This document shows, piece after piece, positions 1-5,151 of a stretch of 5,151 nucleotides of DNA (positions are counted from its first letter, which is position 1; each line of letters begins with the position of its first letter). This DNA is from an uncultured Campylobacter sp. GTDB lineage: Bacteria; Campylobacterota; Campylobacteria; Campylobacterales; Campylobacteraceae. Under the pieces are notes generated by a model. That model ran no database searches, was not told where the DNA came from, and saw nothing but the letters and a program-made list of their open reading frames with translations. Both the position numbers and the translations under genes were made by a program. The stretch is taken from contig NZ_CALIST010000051.1 of NCBI RefSeq assembly GCF_938041645.1, positions 1 to 5,151 of the forward strand. The letters are read 5' to 3'.

Positions 1-163
1 AATCGCGCTTTGAAATAAAACGGAGCGTAATATAATTTCAAAATTCTATTAAAATTATAAAACTTAGCTTAAAAAGCGTCTTTTACGATAAGCGATAAAT
101 TTTACACTAAAACGCCGTCATTATCGAGGCAAAAGCGTAAAATTTAACTATTCAATTTAATAT

Positions 164-181
164 GCGATATTTGCATATTGC
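164..181. promoter_or_regulatory. Imperfect palindrome upstream of fdhF, possible operator
   Basis: GCGATAT at 164-170 and ATATTGC at 175-181 form a 7-base inverted repeat with six matches and a 4-base spacer (TTGC). It sits about 43 bases upstream of the first TATAAT. Palindromic A/T cores flanked by GC are the general form of ModE-type sites, and a ModE-like gene lies downstream. However, the arms do not reproduce the E. coli ModE consensus, and AT-rich DNA makes such palindromes by chance, so this is only a candidate. Confidence 0.2.
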
Positions 182-243
182 TTAAATTTTGCTTAAAAAA
201 ATTCACTAATTTAAAAATTCTTTTATAATCTAGAAAGTATAAT
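178..243 (+). promoter_or_regulatory. Probable sigma-70 type promoter region of fdhF
   Basis: Two perfect TATAAT boxes lie at 224-229 and 238-243, 49 and 35 bases upstream of the chosen fdhF start codon. The DNA before them is strongly A/T-rich and has no clear TTGACA -35 box, as is usual in Campylobacter, where -10 boxes follow periodic A/T-rich DNA. The nine-base word TTGCTTAAA occurs at 178-186 and again at 189-197, exactly 11 bases apart, which could be promoter phasing or a regulator site. The sequence does not show which TATAAT is used; both leave a short leader containing the ribosome binding site. Confidence 0.55.
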
Positions 244-277
244 AGCCGTGCAAACCAAAATTCTTGAAAGGAATATT

Positions 278-2530
278 ATGCAATCCAGAGAAAAGATTGT
301 CAAAACGACTTGTCCTTACTGCGGCACCGGCTGTGGTATCGATCTTATCGTAAAAGACGGCAGGATCGTAAACGCGCGCCCTACACAGGCCCACCACGTA
401 AATGACGGCGAGCTATGCTTAAAAGGGATGTTCGGCTGGGAGTTTGTAAACTCTCCAAAACGCCTTGCCAAACCTATGATCCGTAAGAAAAACGGAGTAT
501 TTGATAGAAGCGGTAAGCTTGAGGAGGTAAGCTTTGAAGAGGCTTATGATTTTGTAGCGTCTAAATTTAAAGAGACCGTCGCTAAATATGGCCCAAGCTC
601 AATAATGGGTTTTAGCTCTGCGCGCTCGAATAACGAAGACAACTACGTTTTTCAGAAATTTTTCCGCGCTCAGGGCAGCAATAACGTCGATCACTGCGCC
701 CGTCTTTGACACGCTCCTACAGTGGCAGGTCTTGCCAACACGCTAGGAAACGGAACGATGACGAACGATTTGGTAGAGTTCGCTACCGATACGGACGTAT
801 TTTTGCTCATCGGCACCAACACGAGCGAGTGCCACCCGATCATCGCTATGCAGATGCAGCGAGGATTGCAGCGCGGCGCCAAGATGATCGTAGTAGATCC
901 GAAGCGCACAGATATGGCGAAAAAAGCCGATATCTATTTGCAAATCCCGGTGGGCGCGAACATTAAGACGCTAAATACCATTATGAATGTTATCATTGCT
1001 GAAAATCTGCAAGATGACGAGTTTATCAAAAACTACGCTCACGGCTACGAGTATCTAAAAGAAGCGGTTAAGGACTTTACGCCTGAGCGATTTGAGCGCG
1101 AGACGGGCGTGAAAAAAGAGCTCGTAATCGAAGCTGCTAGAATGTATGCTAAAGCAGGCGCAGCGGCGATCTGCTACACGATGGGTATCACACAGTTTAG
1201 CGACGGCACCTCAAACGTCTTTTCGCTTTCAAATTTAGCCATTTTGACGGGGAATTTAGGCAAAAGAGGCGCAGGCGTAAATCCTTTGCGCGGTCAAAAC
1301 AACGTCCAGGGCGCATGCGATATGGGCGCGCTACCTAACGTCATCCCCGCAGGCGCGGTAAATTCCGCTTACGCTCAGGAGCAAGCGCGCAGAGTATGGC
1401 ACTTCGAGCTAAATCCAACTCCAGGCTTTAAGCTTACGGTCGCACCCGATAAGATGGATAGCGGCGAGCTGAAGCTGCTCTACGTTTACGGCGAAAACCC
1501 TGTAATGAGCGATCCTTGGACGGAGCACTTCGTGCATGCAACGCACCATTTGGATTGCTTTATCGTGCAGGATCTTTTCTTTACCGAGAGCGCACAGAAG
1601 GCCGACGTCGTACTACCTGCTGCCGGCTGGGGCGAGAAGGACGGCACCTTTTTAAACACTTCCCGCCGCGTCCAGCGCACGCGCAAGGCAAGCGAGCCGG
1701 CTCCTGGCGTAGAGCCTGATTGGAAGGTGGTTTGCAATATCGCGCAAAGAATGGGACTTGAAGGGTTTGATTTTTTAAGTGCGGAAGAAATTTGGAACGA
1801 AGTGCGTGCATTAATGCCTAAATTTTTCGGCGGCATTAGCTACTATAGGCTAGATAAGCTAGGCGGCATCAGCTGGCCATGTCCTGATGAAGATCATCCG
1901 GGCACACCGGTTCTCTATGCAGATCATAAATCGATGCTGCCTGATGGTAAATTTAGAATGGTGCCGGTGCTTTACGTGGACGATAAAGAGGAGCGTGCTA
2001 AGGCGGAGGCGGATTTCAGAGCCAAGATGAAAATCCCGGATGATTATCCGGTGGGAAGTGGCGCGCTTAGCGAAATACCGGATGAAGTCTATCCGTGCTT
2101 GTTTACGACCGGGCGCAAGGTTTATCACTACCATACGGGCACGATGACGAGAGAGTGCCGCGCGTTAGAGTACGGCGCGGGCGCAGAAGGCGCGCTCATC
2201 GAGGTAAGCCCCGATATCGCACGCGAACGCGAGCTTACAGAAGGCTGCTACGCGCTCGTTAAAAATAAGCGCGGTCAGATCGCTGCGAAGCTTCGCATAA
2301 ATCCGGATCTGAAAGAGGGCACGATATTTACGACCTTCCATTACAGCGAGGCCGATGGCAACGAGCTCGTGCATGCGGGCGATCTGGATCCGCTATCGGG
2401 CATCCCGCCGCTAAAGATGACGATCGCAAATATCAGAAAGCTTAGCGAGAGCGAGTTTATCGAGTTCAGAAGACAAAACGAGATGTCGATGCACTCCGAG
2501 AAACCTTATCTATCGCCGGTGCATAGGTAG
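278..2530 (+). CDS. fdhF: Selenocysteine-containing formate dehydrogenase catalytic subunit (FDH-H type)
   Basis: This is the catalytic subunit that oxidises formate to CO2 at a Mo- or W-bis-MGD centre. The reading frame continues through TGA at 707-709, giving 750 residues with selenocysteine at 144; a GTG-started frame from 722 is the same gene continued. The N-terminus has the Fe4S4 motif C12, C15, C19, C47, followed by K49. The active site reads C-A-R-L-Sec-H with His145. Arg338 lies in the family motif G-V-N-P-L-R-G-Q-N-N-V-Q-G and matches E. coli Arg333. The C-terminal molybdopterin-dinucleotide-binding domain covers roughly residues 600-735. E. coli FdhF has 715 residues; a charged insert near 568-605 accounts for the difference. 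The ATG at 278 is preceded by GAAAGGAA at 266-273. There is no twin-arginine leader or membrane segment, so a cytoplasmic location is inferred. No electron-transfer or hydrogenase subunit is adjacent, so its partner (hydrogenase or diaphorase) cannot be told from this window. Confidence 0.95.
707..747 (+). promoter_or_regulatory. Selenocysteine UGA codon with bacterial SECIS element
   Basis: TGA at 707-709 is the recoded selenocysteine codon of fdhF. Directly after it, TGGC at 723-726 pairs with GCCA at 734-737 around the loop AGGTCTT at 727-733. CCT at 716-718 can pair with AGG at 745-747 as a lower stem. Counting the T of TGA as 1, the AGGTCT loop begins at 21 and a T lies at 17, the same spacing as in E. 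coli fdhF, where SelB recognises the apical loop and bulged U17. Here U17 can pair with A737, so the bulge is less clear. Recoding requires SelA, SelB, SelC and SelD elsewhere in the genome. Confidence 0.88.
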
Positions 2531-2533
2531 TTT

Positions 2534-2551
2534 GGGCGGCAAGCTCCGCCC
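2534..2551 (+). repeat. GC-rich hairpin just after fdhF
   Basis: GGGCGG at 2534-2539 and CCGCCC at 2546-2551 make a perfect 6-bp stem with a 6-base loop, starting three bases after the fdhF stop codon. The bases that follow (GCTTTACAT) are not a real T-tract, so termination here would be weak. It may instead protect the 3' end of the fdhF mRNA or assist the stronger terminator further down. Confidence 0.4.
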
Positions 2552-2561
2552 GCTTTACATA

Positions 2562-2614
2562 GATGAAATTTCATCGCGGCTGCACGTAGCGGCAAAATTT
2601 GATTAAATTTCATC
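2562..2614. repeat. Repeated 14-base palindrome, 39-base period
   Basis: GATGAAATTTCATC at 2562-2575 is a perfect 14-base palindrome. A copy differing at one base (GATTAAATTTCATC) lies at 2601-2614, exactly 39 bases later. The bases after each copy are loosely similar (GCGG, GCAC and TAGC words in the same order), suggesting a decayed tandem duplication. Its function is unknown: it lies between the fdhF stop and the terminator and could be a structural or dispersed intergenic repeat. Confidence 0.4.
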
Positions 2615-2630
2615 TCTGCGGGCACTTCAT

Positions 2631-2684
2631 AGCCGCTTGCGCGCACGGTGCGAGCGGCTCGTGGAATTTTCCACGCGATTTTTT
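2631..2684 (+). terminator. Tandem-hairpin intrinsic terminator after fdhF
   Basis: The first hairpin, 2631-2659, has 12 pairs including two G-U pairs and a 5-base loop. The second, 2660-2675, pairs CGTGGA with TCCACG around ATTT. After CGA, six T's run from 2679 to 2684. A stable stem close to a T-tract is the standard Rho-independent terminator form, so fdhF transcription probably ends here and fdhD starts from its own promoter. The three bases between stem and T-tract make it slightly less than ideal. Confidence 0.7.
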
Positions 2685-2761
2685 AAATTCAAAAATGCGA
2701 GCAATTTAAATTTGCGCACGCCGCTTCGGTACTACGGCTTTACTTCGGCGAATTAAGGCTA

Positions 2762-2784
2762 TTTAAGCAAAATTTCACTACGAT
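2762..2784 (+). promoter_or_regulatory. Weak candidate promoter for the fdhD operon
   Basis: A promoter is expected between the terminator ending at 2684 and fdhD at 2813. The best candidate is TACGAT at 2779-2784 (four of six TATAAT bases), preceded by TTTAAG at 2762-2767 and an A/T-rich stretch. The match is poor, and read-through from fdhF cannot be excluded. GC-rich complementary words just upstream (CGCCG at 2719-2723, CGGCG at 2746-2750) could form a leader structure if transcription begins earlier. Confidence 0.22.
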
Positions 2785-2812
2785 ACGGGCGAAATTCAAA
2801 CAAGGAAGGTCT

Positions 2813-3595
2813 ATGGAGCCGATTTATAGAGCGGAGATAGTTAAATTTAAAGGCGATGAAAGAAGGATAGTAAGCGATATCTTAGTGCGCGAGATCAAGC
2901 TTGAAATTTTACTAAACAGCAAGCGTTTCGGCGCGCTGATGGCGACTCCGAGCGATTTAAAGGCGCTTGCGATAGGATATTTGCTGAGCGAAAATTTGAT
3001 CTCGGATCCAAGTCGCATAAAGAGTATCGAGCTCGCGCCGGACGGGCTTAGCGTGAATATCTGCGGCGAGATAAACGAAAAGCGGCTAAATAGCTTCGAT
3101 GCCGAAAAGGTCATCATCAGCGGCTGCGGGCGCAGCTCTACGGCAAATATCGATCCTGAGGCGATGGCGGCGCGCAAAGTCCGCTCGGACGCTAAATTTC
3201 ATAAGAATGAAATTTTAAATTTGATGAGCGAGTTTTACACGCAGTGCGAGCTTTACGAGATGACGGGCTGTGTGCACACTGCAAAGCTCTTTACCGCGGG
3301 CGGCGAGTATTTTATCGGCGAGGATATCGCCCAGCACAATACCATCGATAAATCCGTCGGCAAGGCGGTCTTGGCGGGACACGATACGCAGGGCTCACTT
3401 CTTTTGGTAAGCGGCAGGCTAAGCTCCGAAATGGTCGCCAAAGCCGTGATGAGCGGCGTTAGCGCGCTTGTTTCGCGCACGGCTCCTACGAGCCTGGGCG
3501 TCGTGATCGCGCGTAAATTTGATCTTACTCTTTGCGGCTTCGCTCGCGGCGAAAATTTAAACGTCTATAGCGGCGAAGAGAGAATTTTGAGTTAA
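2813..3595 (+). CDS. fdhD: FdhD, formate dehydrogenase sulfurtransferase
   Basis: FdhD is a cytoplasmic accessory protein. In E. coli it takes sulfur from the cysteine desulfurase IscS and passes it to the bis-MGD cofactor, which formate dehydrogenase needs for activity. The 260 residues are close to the E. coli length of 277. Family hallmarks are the loop S-G-C105-G-R-S, the T-G-C-V-H-T-A segment at 151-157, and G-E-D-I-A-Q-H-N-T-I-D-K at 169-180, which matches the usual E-D-x-x-R-H-N-A-x-D-K. C105 corresponds to the essential sulfur-carrying cysteine; the second cysteine of the usual C-x-x-C is Ser108 here, and the family's T-G-G is T-G-C153. AAGGAAGG at 2802-2809 is a strong ribosome binding site for the ATG at 2813. 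The next gene begins 9 bases after the stop, so the two are almost certainly co-transcribed. Placement beside fdhF fits its role, although a terminator separates them. Confidence 0.93.
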   Translation: MEPIYRAEIVKFKGDERRIVSDILVREIKLEILLNSKRFGALMATPSDLKALAIGYLLSENLISDPSRIKSIELAPDGLSVNICGEINEKRLNSFDAEKVIISGCGRSSTANIDPEAMAARKVRSDAKFHKNEILNLMSEFYTQCELYEMTGCVHTAKLFTAGGEYFIGEDIAQHNTIDKSVGKAVLAGHDTQGSLLLVSGRLSSEMVAKAVMSGVSALVSRTAPTSLGVVIARKFDLTLCGFARGENLNVYSGEERILS

Positions 3596-3604
3596 GAGGG
3601 CGGC

Positions 3605-4396
3605 ATGGAGATAGATATCAAGATAGACGATAAAAAAGCAAGCGAGATCAAAAGGCTGATTTTAAATTTATTAAATCCAAGCGGCAAGCTTGATTGCGGC
3701 GCGGCATTTAAGATCGCCGCCAAACTAGGCGTAGATGCGAGCGTCGTAGGAGATCTCGCGGCACGCGAAGGGATACGGATAGATCGCTGCGAACTCGGGC
3801 AGTTCGGCAAGCTGCAATGCAGCGGAGGCAACATAAAGGCGCTGCAAAAGCTAGATCCGCTTTTGGATGAGAAAAGACGGATCTTTTGCCGTGACGCCCG
3901 CGCCGTAGCTAGCGGCGGTGTGGGGTTCGATACGGTGCGCTCTACGCTTAAGGAGCACGCTATAGACGTGAAATATTGTCAGCTGGGCTGCTTTAAGGAG
4001 AAGAAAGGCAAAAGAATGAGAGTAAAAACAAAAACTTGGATCGAAAATGCGCAGGGCGAGCTCATTTTCGGCAAGGGCAAAACTGAAGTGCTAGACGTGA
4101 TCGCTCAGACGGGCTCTATCTCTAAAGCCGCCGAGGTTTTAGGGATGAACTACAAAAAATGCTGGAGCCATCTGCAAATTTTACAAAAAAATCTGCAAGA
4201 GGAGCTCTTTAGCACCAAGCAAGGCGGCGGCAATGCCGCAGGCACGACGCTAAATGCGCGCGCCTATGAGCTGATCGCCGCGTATAAGCAGCTGCAAAGC
4301 GATATAGAAAACTACGCAAACGAGCGCTTTAAGGAGCTTTTTTTGAAAAAAGAGGGCGAGAAAGACGCAAGTAAAGCGGCAGATAAAAACCATTAA
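3605..4396 (+). CDS. modE: ModE-like winged-helix regulator with duplicated N-terminal cysteine module
   Basis: The C-terminal half (about 140-245) is a ModE/LysR-type winged helix. W-I-E and F-G-K-G-K-T lead into a helix-turn-helix containing G-S-I-S-K-A-A-E-V-L-G-M-N-Y-K-K (170-185), then the glycine-rich wing Q-G-G-G-N and a final helix. ModE proteins control molybdate uptake and molybdoenzyme genes. The E. coli C-terminal molybdate-binding (TOBE/Mop) domains are absent; after the DNA-binding domain only a short charged tail remains. Instead, residues 1-138 hold two related units, 31-69 and 95-132. Each starts with Cys (31, 95) and ends in C-[EQ]-L-G-x-F (C62, C125), with further cysteines at 72 and 129. 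These could bind metal, cofactor or thiol ligands; this is inference. GAGGG at 3596-3600 supports the ATG at 3605. I recall C. jejuni ModE, encoded beside fdhD, also lacking the C-terminal ligand domain. The symbol rests on the DNA-binding domain and context. Confidence 0.82.
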   Translation: MEIDIKIDDKKASEIKRLILNLLNPSGKLDCGAAFKIAAKLGVDASVVGDLAAREGIRIDRCELGQFGKLQCSGGNIKALQKLDPLLDEKRRIFCRDARAVASGGVGFDTVRSTLKEHAIDVKYCQLGCFKEKKGKRMRVKTKTWIENAQGELIFGKGKTEVLDVIAQTGSISKAAEVLGMNYKKCWSHLQILQKNLQEELFSTKQGGGNAAGTTLNARAYELIAAYKQLQSDIENYANERFKELFLKKEGEKDASKAADKNH

Positions 4397-4414
4397 ATTT
4401 TAAAGGAGAGAACG

Positions 4415-4603
4415 ATGTTTGTAAAACTAAACGACCGAACCTATCTAAACAAAGACAGGATCACGCGCATCAAGGTAGATAGCGTCCAGGATGGTATCAG
4501 AATTCGCTTCTACGAGGGGCAGTTTCAAGTTGCCAAAAGCGGCAGATTTGAAAGCGAAGAAAAAGCGATGGAGTGGCTGCAGAAAAATTTTATCGGCAAA
4601 TAG
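4415..4603 (+). CDS. Small 62-residue protein of unknown function
   Basis: I do not recognise this protein. AAAGGAG at 4402-4408, six bases before the ATG, is the best ribosome binding site in the window, and the start lies 18 bases after the regulator's stop, so it is probably the third gene of the fdhD operon. The sequence suggests two or three beta strands (V-K-L-N near 3-6, I-R-I-R-F near 28-32, F-Q-V-A near 37-40) followed by a helix, S-E-E-K-A-M-E-W-L-Q-K (47-57). It is basic, has no cysteine, signal peptide or membrane segment, and should be a small folded cytoplasmic protein. The opening pattern, short strands around Y-L-N-x-D-x-I, recalls small beta proteins such as FlbD, but the match is too weak to assign. 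Its position suggests, without proving, a link to formate dehydrogenase maturation or molybdenum regulation. Confidence 0.75.
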   Translation: MFVKLNDRTYLNKDRITRIKVDSVQDGIRIRFYEGQFQVAKSGRFESEEKAMEWLQKNFIGK

Positions 4604-4627
4604 GCGCGAAGCGCACTTCATGACCGC

Positions 4628-4690
4628 GCGAGCAGCCTGCGAACAGATCCGCAAAATAGCGGCTCTTTGTGATGCGCAGCGGCTGCTCGC
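4628..4690. repeat. Large inverted repeat / RNA hairpin after the fdhD operon
   Basis: GCGAGCAGCC at 4628-4637 is perfectly complementary to GGCTGCTCGC at 4681-4690. Four more pairs (TGCG at 4638-4641 with CGCA at 4675-4678) continue the stem across a 2-base bulge. The 33-base loop holds a small inner hairpin, CCGC 4649-4652 with GCGG 4659-4662. A tiny GCGC-GAA-GCGC hairpin immediately follows the small gene's stop at 4604-4614. No T-tract follows, so it is not a standard terminator, though it may end or protect the operon transcript. Confidence 0.5.
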
Positions 4691-4941
4691 CGCTCATTAG
4701 CACTACGATAATTCGGTGGTTTGTGCTTTCAAGAAGAGCTTGCGCAAAGATGTTGCGATAAAATTTACGGCGAACGAGCTTCGGATATAGAGCCTAGCGT
4801 AGCGTGCAAATAGGGATACGATTACGCAAATATGGTCTATGACGACATTCGTTCGCCAAATTTACTCGAAAGATTTCATCATTCAAACCCGGCTTAACCG
4901 CATTTTTCAGCTAACTTTGCCTATTTCGCCTATATAGTATT

Positions 4942-4972
4942 TATATTTTATTAAGTACTGATTGGATATAGT
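4942..4972 (+). promoter_or_regulatory. Candidate promoter of the gene at the right edge
   Basis: TATAGT at 4967-4972 is a five-of-six match to TATAAT and lies 26 bases before the TTG start codon. Upstream is a long A/T-rich stretch including TATATT at 4942-4947 and TTAAGT at 4951-4956, like the A/T-rich DNA ahead of Campylobacter -10 boxes. Together with the preceding gap and inverted repeat, this suggests the right-edge gene is a separate transcription unit. Confidence 0.4.
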
Positions 4973-4998
4973 CGCGGGCAAAATTCTAAGGGGAAATT

Positions 4999-5151
4999 TT
5001 GAAAAGCTTCAAACTTCGGTTTATTTATGCCATCTGCGTGGTGGTCGTATGCGCGCTGTATCTGCTAGGCGAAAGATCGGGCCTTGTGGAGCGCAAGCAA
5101 ACCCATTTTACCGTTACTTCAGATACTAATGTTTCCAAAGTGCCGGGTCTT
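4999..5151 (+). CDS. N-terminus of an exported or membrane-anchored protein, cut by the window end
   Basis: Only the first 51 residues are visible and I do not recognise the family. The start is TTG at 4999: AAGGGG at 4988-4993 is a strong ribosome binding site five bases upstream, an in-frame TAA at 4987-4989 rules out an earlier start, and the next in-frame GTG codons fall inside the hydrophobic segment. The N-terminus is basic (K2, K5, R7), followed by a hydrophobic stretch at about 8-24 (I-Y-A-I-C-V-V-V-V-C-A-L-Y-L-L-G) and then a charged segment. This fits a signal anchor or signal peptide placing the rest in the periplasm. C13 and C18 are not in a lipobox, because the residue before each is Ile or Val. 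The remainder (T-H-F-T-V-T-S-D-T-N near 36-45) gives no functional clue. The reading frame is open to the edge. Confidence 0.72.
   Translation, partial: MKSFKLRFIYAICVVVVCALYLLGERSGLVERKQTHFTVTSDTNVSKVPGL

Larger units (their letters stand above)
4604..4998. other. 395-base intergenic region without a convincing gene
   Basis: No frame on either strand has both a credible start with ribosome binding site and a protein-like length. The left part is GC-rich with inverted repeats; the right part, from about 4900, becomes A/T-rich and promoter-like. One plus-strand frame from 4712 reads 33 codons to TAG at 4811, then 27 more to TAA at 4895. The part after the TAG, including M-V-Y-D-D-I-R-S-P-N-L-L-E-R-F, looks somewhat protein-like, so a decayed gene remnant is possible but not shown. 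No tRNA, CRISPR or insertion-sequence features were seen. Confidence 0.5.

Noticed and set aside
1..60. Possible minus-strand promoter for a divergent gene left of the window
   Set aside because: The stretch is AT-rich with TATATT-like words on both strands, but no minus-strand start or reading frame is visible within the window.
72..84. AAAAG-CGT-CTTTT hairpin as a terminator of an upstream gene
   Set aside because: The stem is only five A/T-rich pairs with four T's, and no coding sequence is visible to its left. It is too weak to call in AT-rich DNA.
248..277. GTG start at 248 giving fdhF ten extra N-terminal residues
   Set aside because: It has no ribosome binding site and overlaps the promoter region just after a TATAAT. 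The ATG at 278 has GAAAGGAA at proper spacing, and residues then match the usual short lead before the Fe4S4 motif.
707..722. Nonsense mutation or frameshift splitting fdhF into a pseudogene
   Set aside because: The frame is the same on both sides, the TGA sits exactly at the family's selenocysteine position, and a SECIS-like hairpin follows. All other motifs are intact.
691..2374. Several minus-strand and alternate-frame open reading frames inside fdhF
   Set aside because: They lie wholly inside a conserved coding gene, lack ribosome binding sites, and their translations show no family features.
4620..4700. 26-residue open frame starting at ATG 4620
   Set aside because: There is no ribosome binding site, and nearly its whole length is the large inverted repeat, so the composition reflects the hairpin rather than a protein.
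4604..4998. tRNA-Sec (selC), CRISPR array or insertion sequence in the gap
   Set aside because: No cloverleaf, no regularly spaced repeats, and no transposase frame or terminal repeats with target duplication were seen.

Overview
The window most resembles the chromosome of a Campylobacter-type epsilonproteobacterium, probably one of the higher-GC oral or gut species rather than C. jejuni. The evidence is A/T-rich promoter DNA with TATAAT boxes but no clear -35, abundant 'aaattt' words between genes, moderately GC-rich coding sequence, and a formate dehydrogenase / fdhD / ModE-like neighbourhood like that known from this group. The species call is inference; no rRNA or other marker is present.

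Layout. Positions 1-277 are AT-rich upstream DNA with two TATAAT boxes. Positions 278-2530 hold one long gene, fdhF, a molybdenum or tungsten formate dehydrogenase catalytic subunit. It is interrupted by an in-frame TGA at 707-709 that should be read as selenocysteine; a bacterial SECIS-like hairpin follows at the same spacing as in E. coli fdhF. Positions 2531-2812 are non-coding and contain GC hairpins, a short repeated palindrome, and a tandem hairpin ending in six T's that looks like an intrinsic terminator. Three closely spaced genes follow on the same strand: fdhD (2813-3595), a ModE-type regulator with an unusual duplicated cysteine-containing N-terminal module (3605-4396), and a 62-residue protein of unknown function (4415-4603). 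Positions 4604-4998 hold no convincing gene, but include a large inverted repeat and a plausible promoter. A gene starting with TTG at 4999 encodes a membrane-anchored or exported protein and runs off the right edge.

How the genes fit together. FdhF oxidises formate using a bis-MGD cofactor, an Fe4S4 cluster and selenocysteine. FdhD passes sulfur to that cofactor so the enzyme becomes active. The ModE-like protein probably links expression to molybdate/tungstate or cofactor supply. FdhF has no Tat leader, so it should be cytoplasmic, unlike the periplasmic FdhA of C. jejuni. No electron-transfer partner or hydrogenase subunit is in the window. The most unusual items are the regulator's duplicated C-x(30-31)-C-[EQ]-L-G-x-F module, with a well-placed internal start codon at the domain boundary, and the uncharacterised small protein that follows it.
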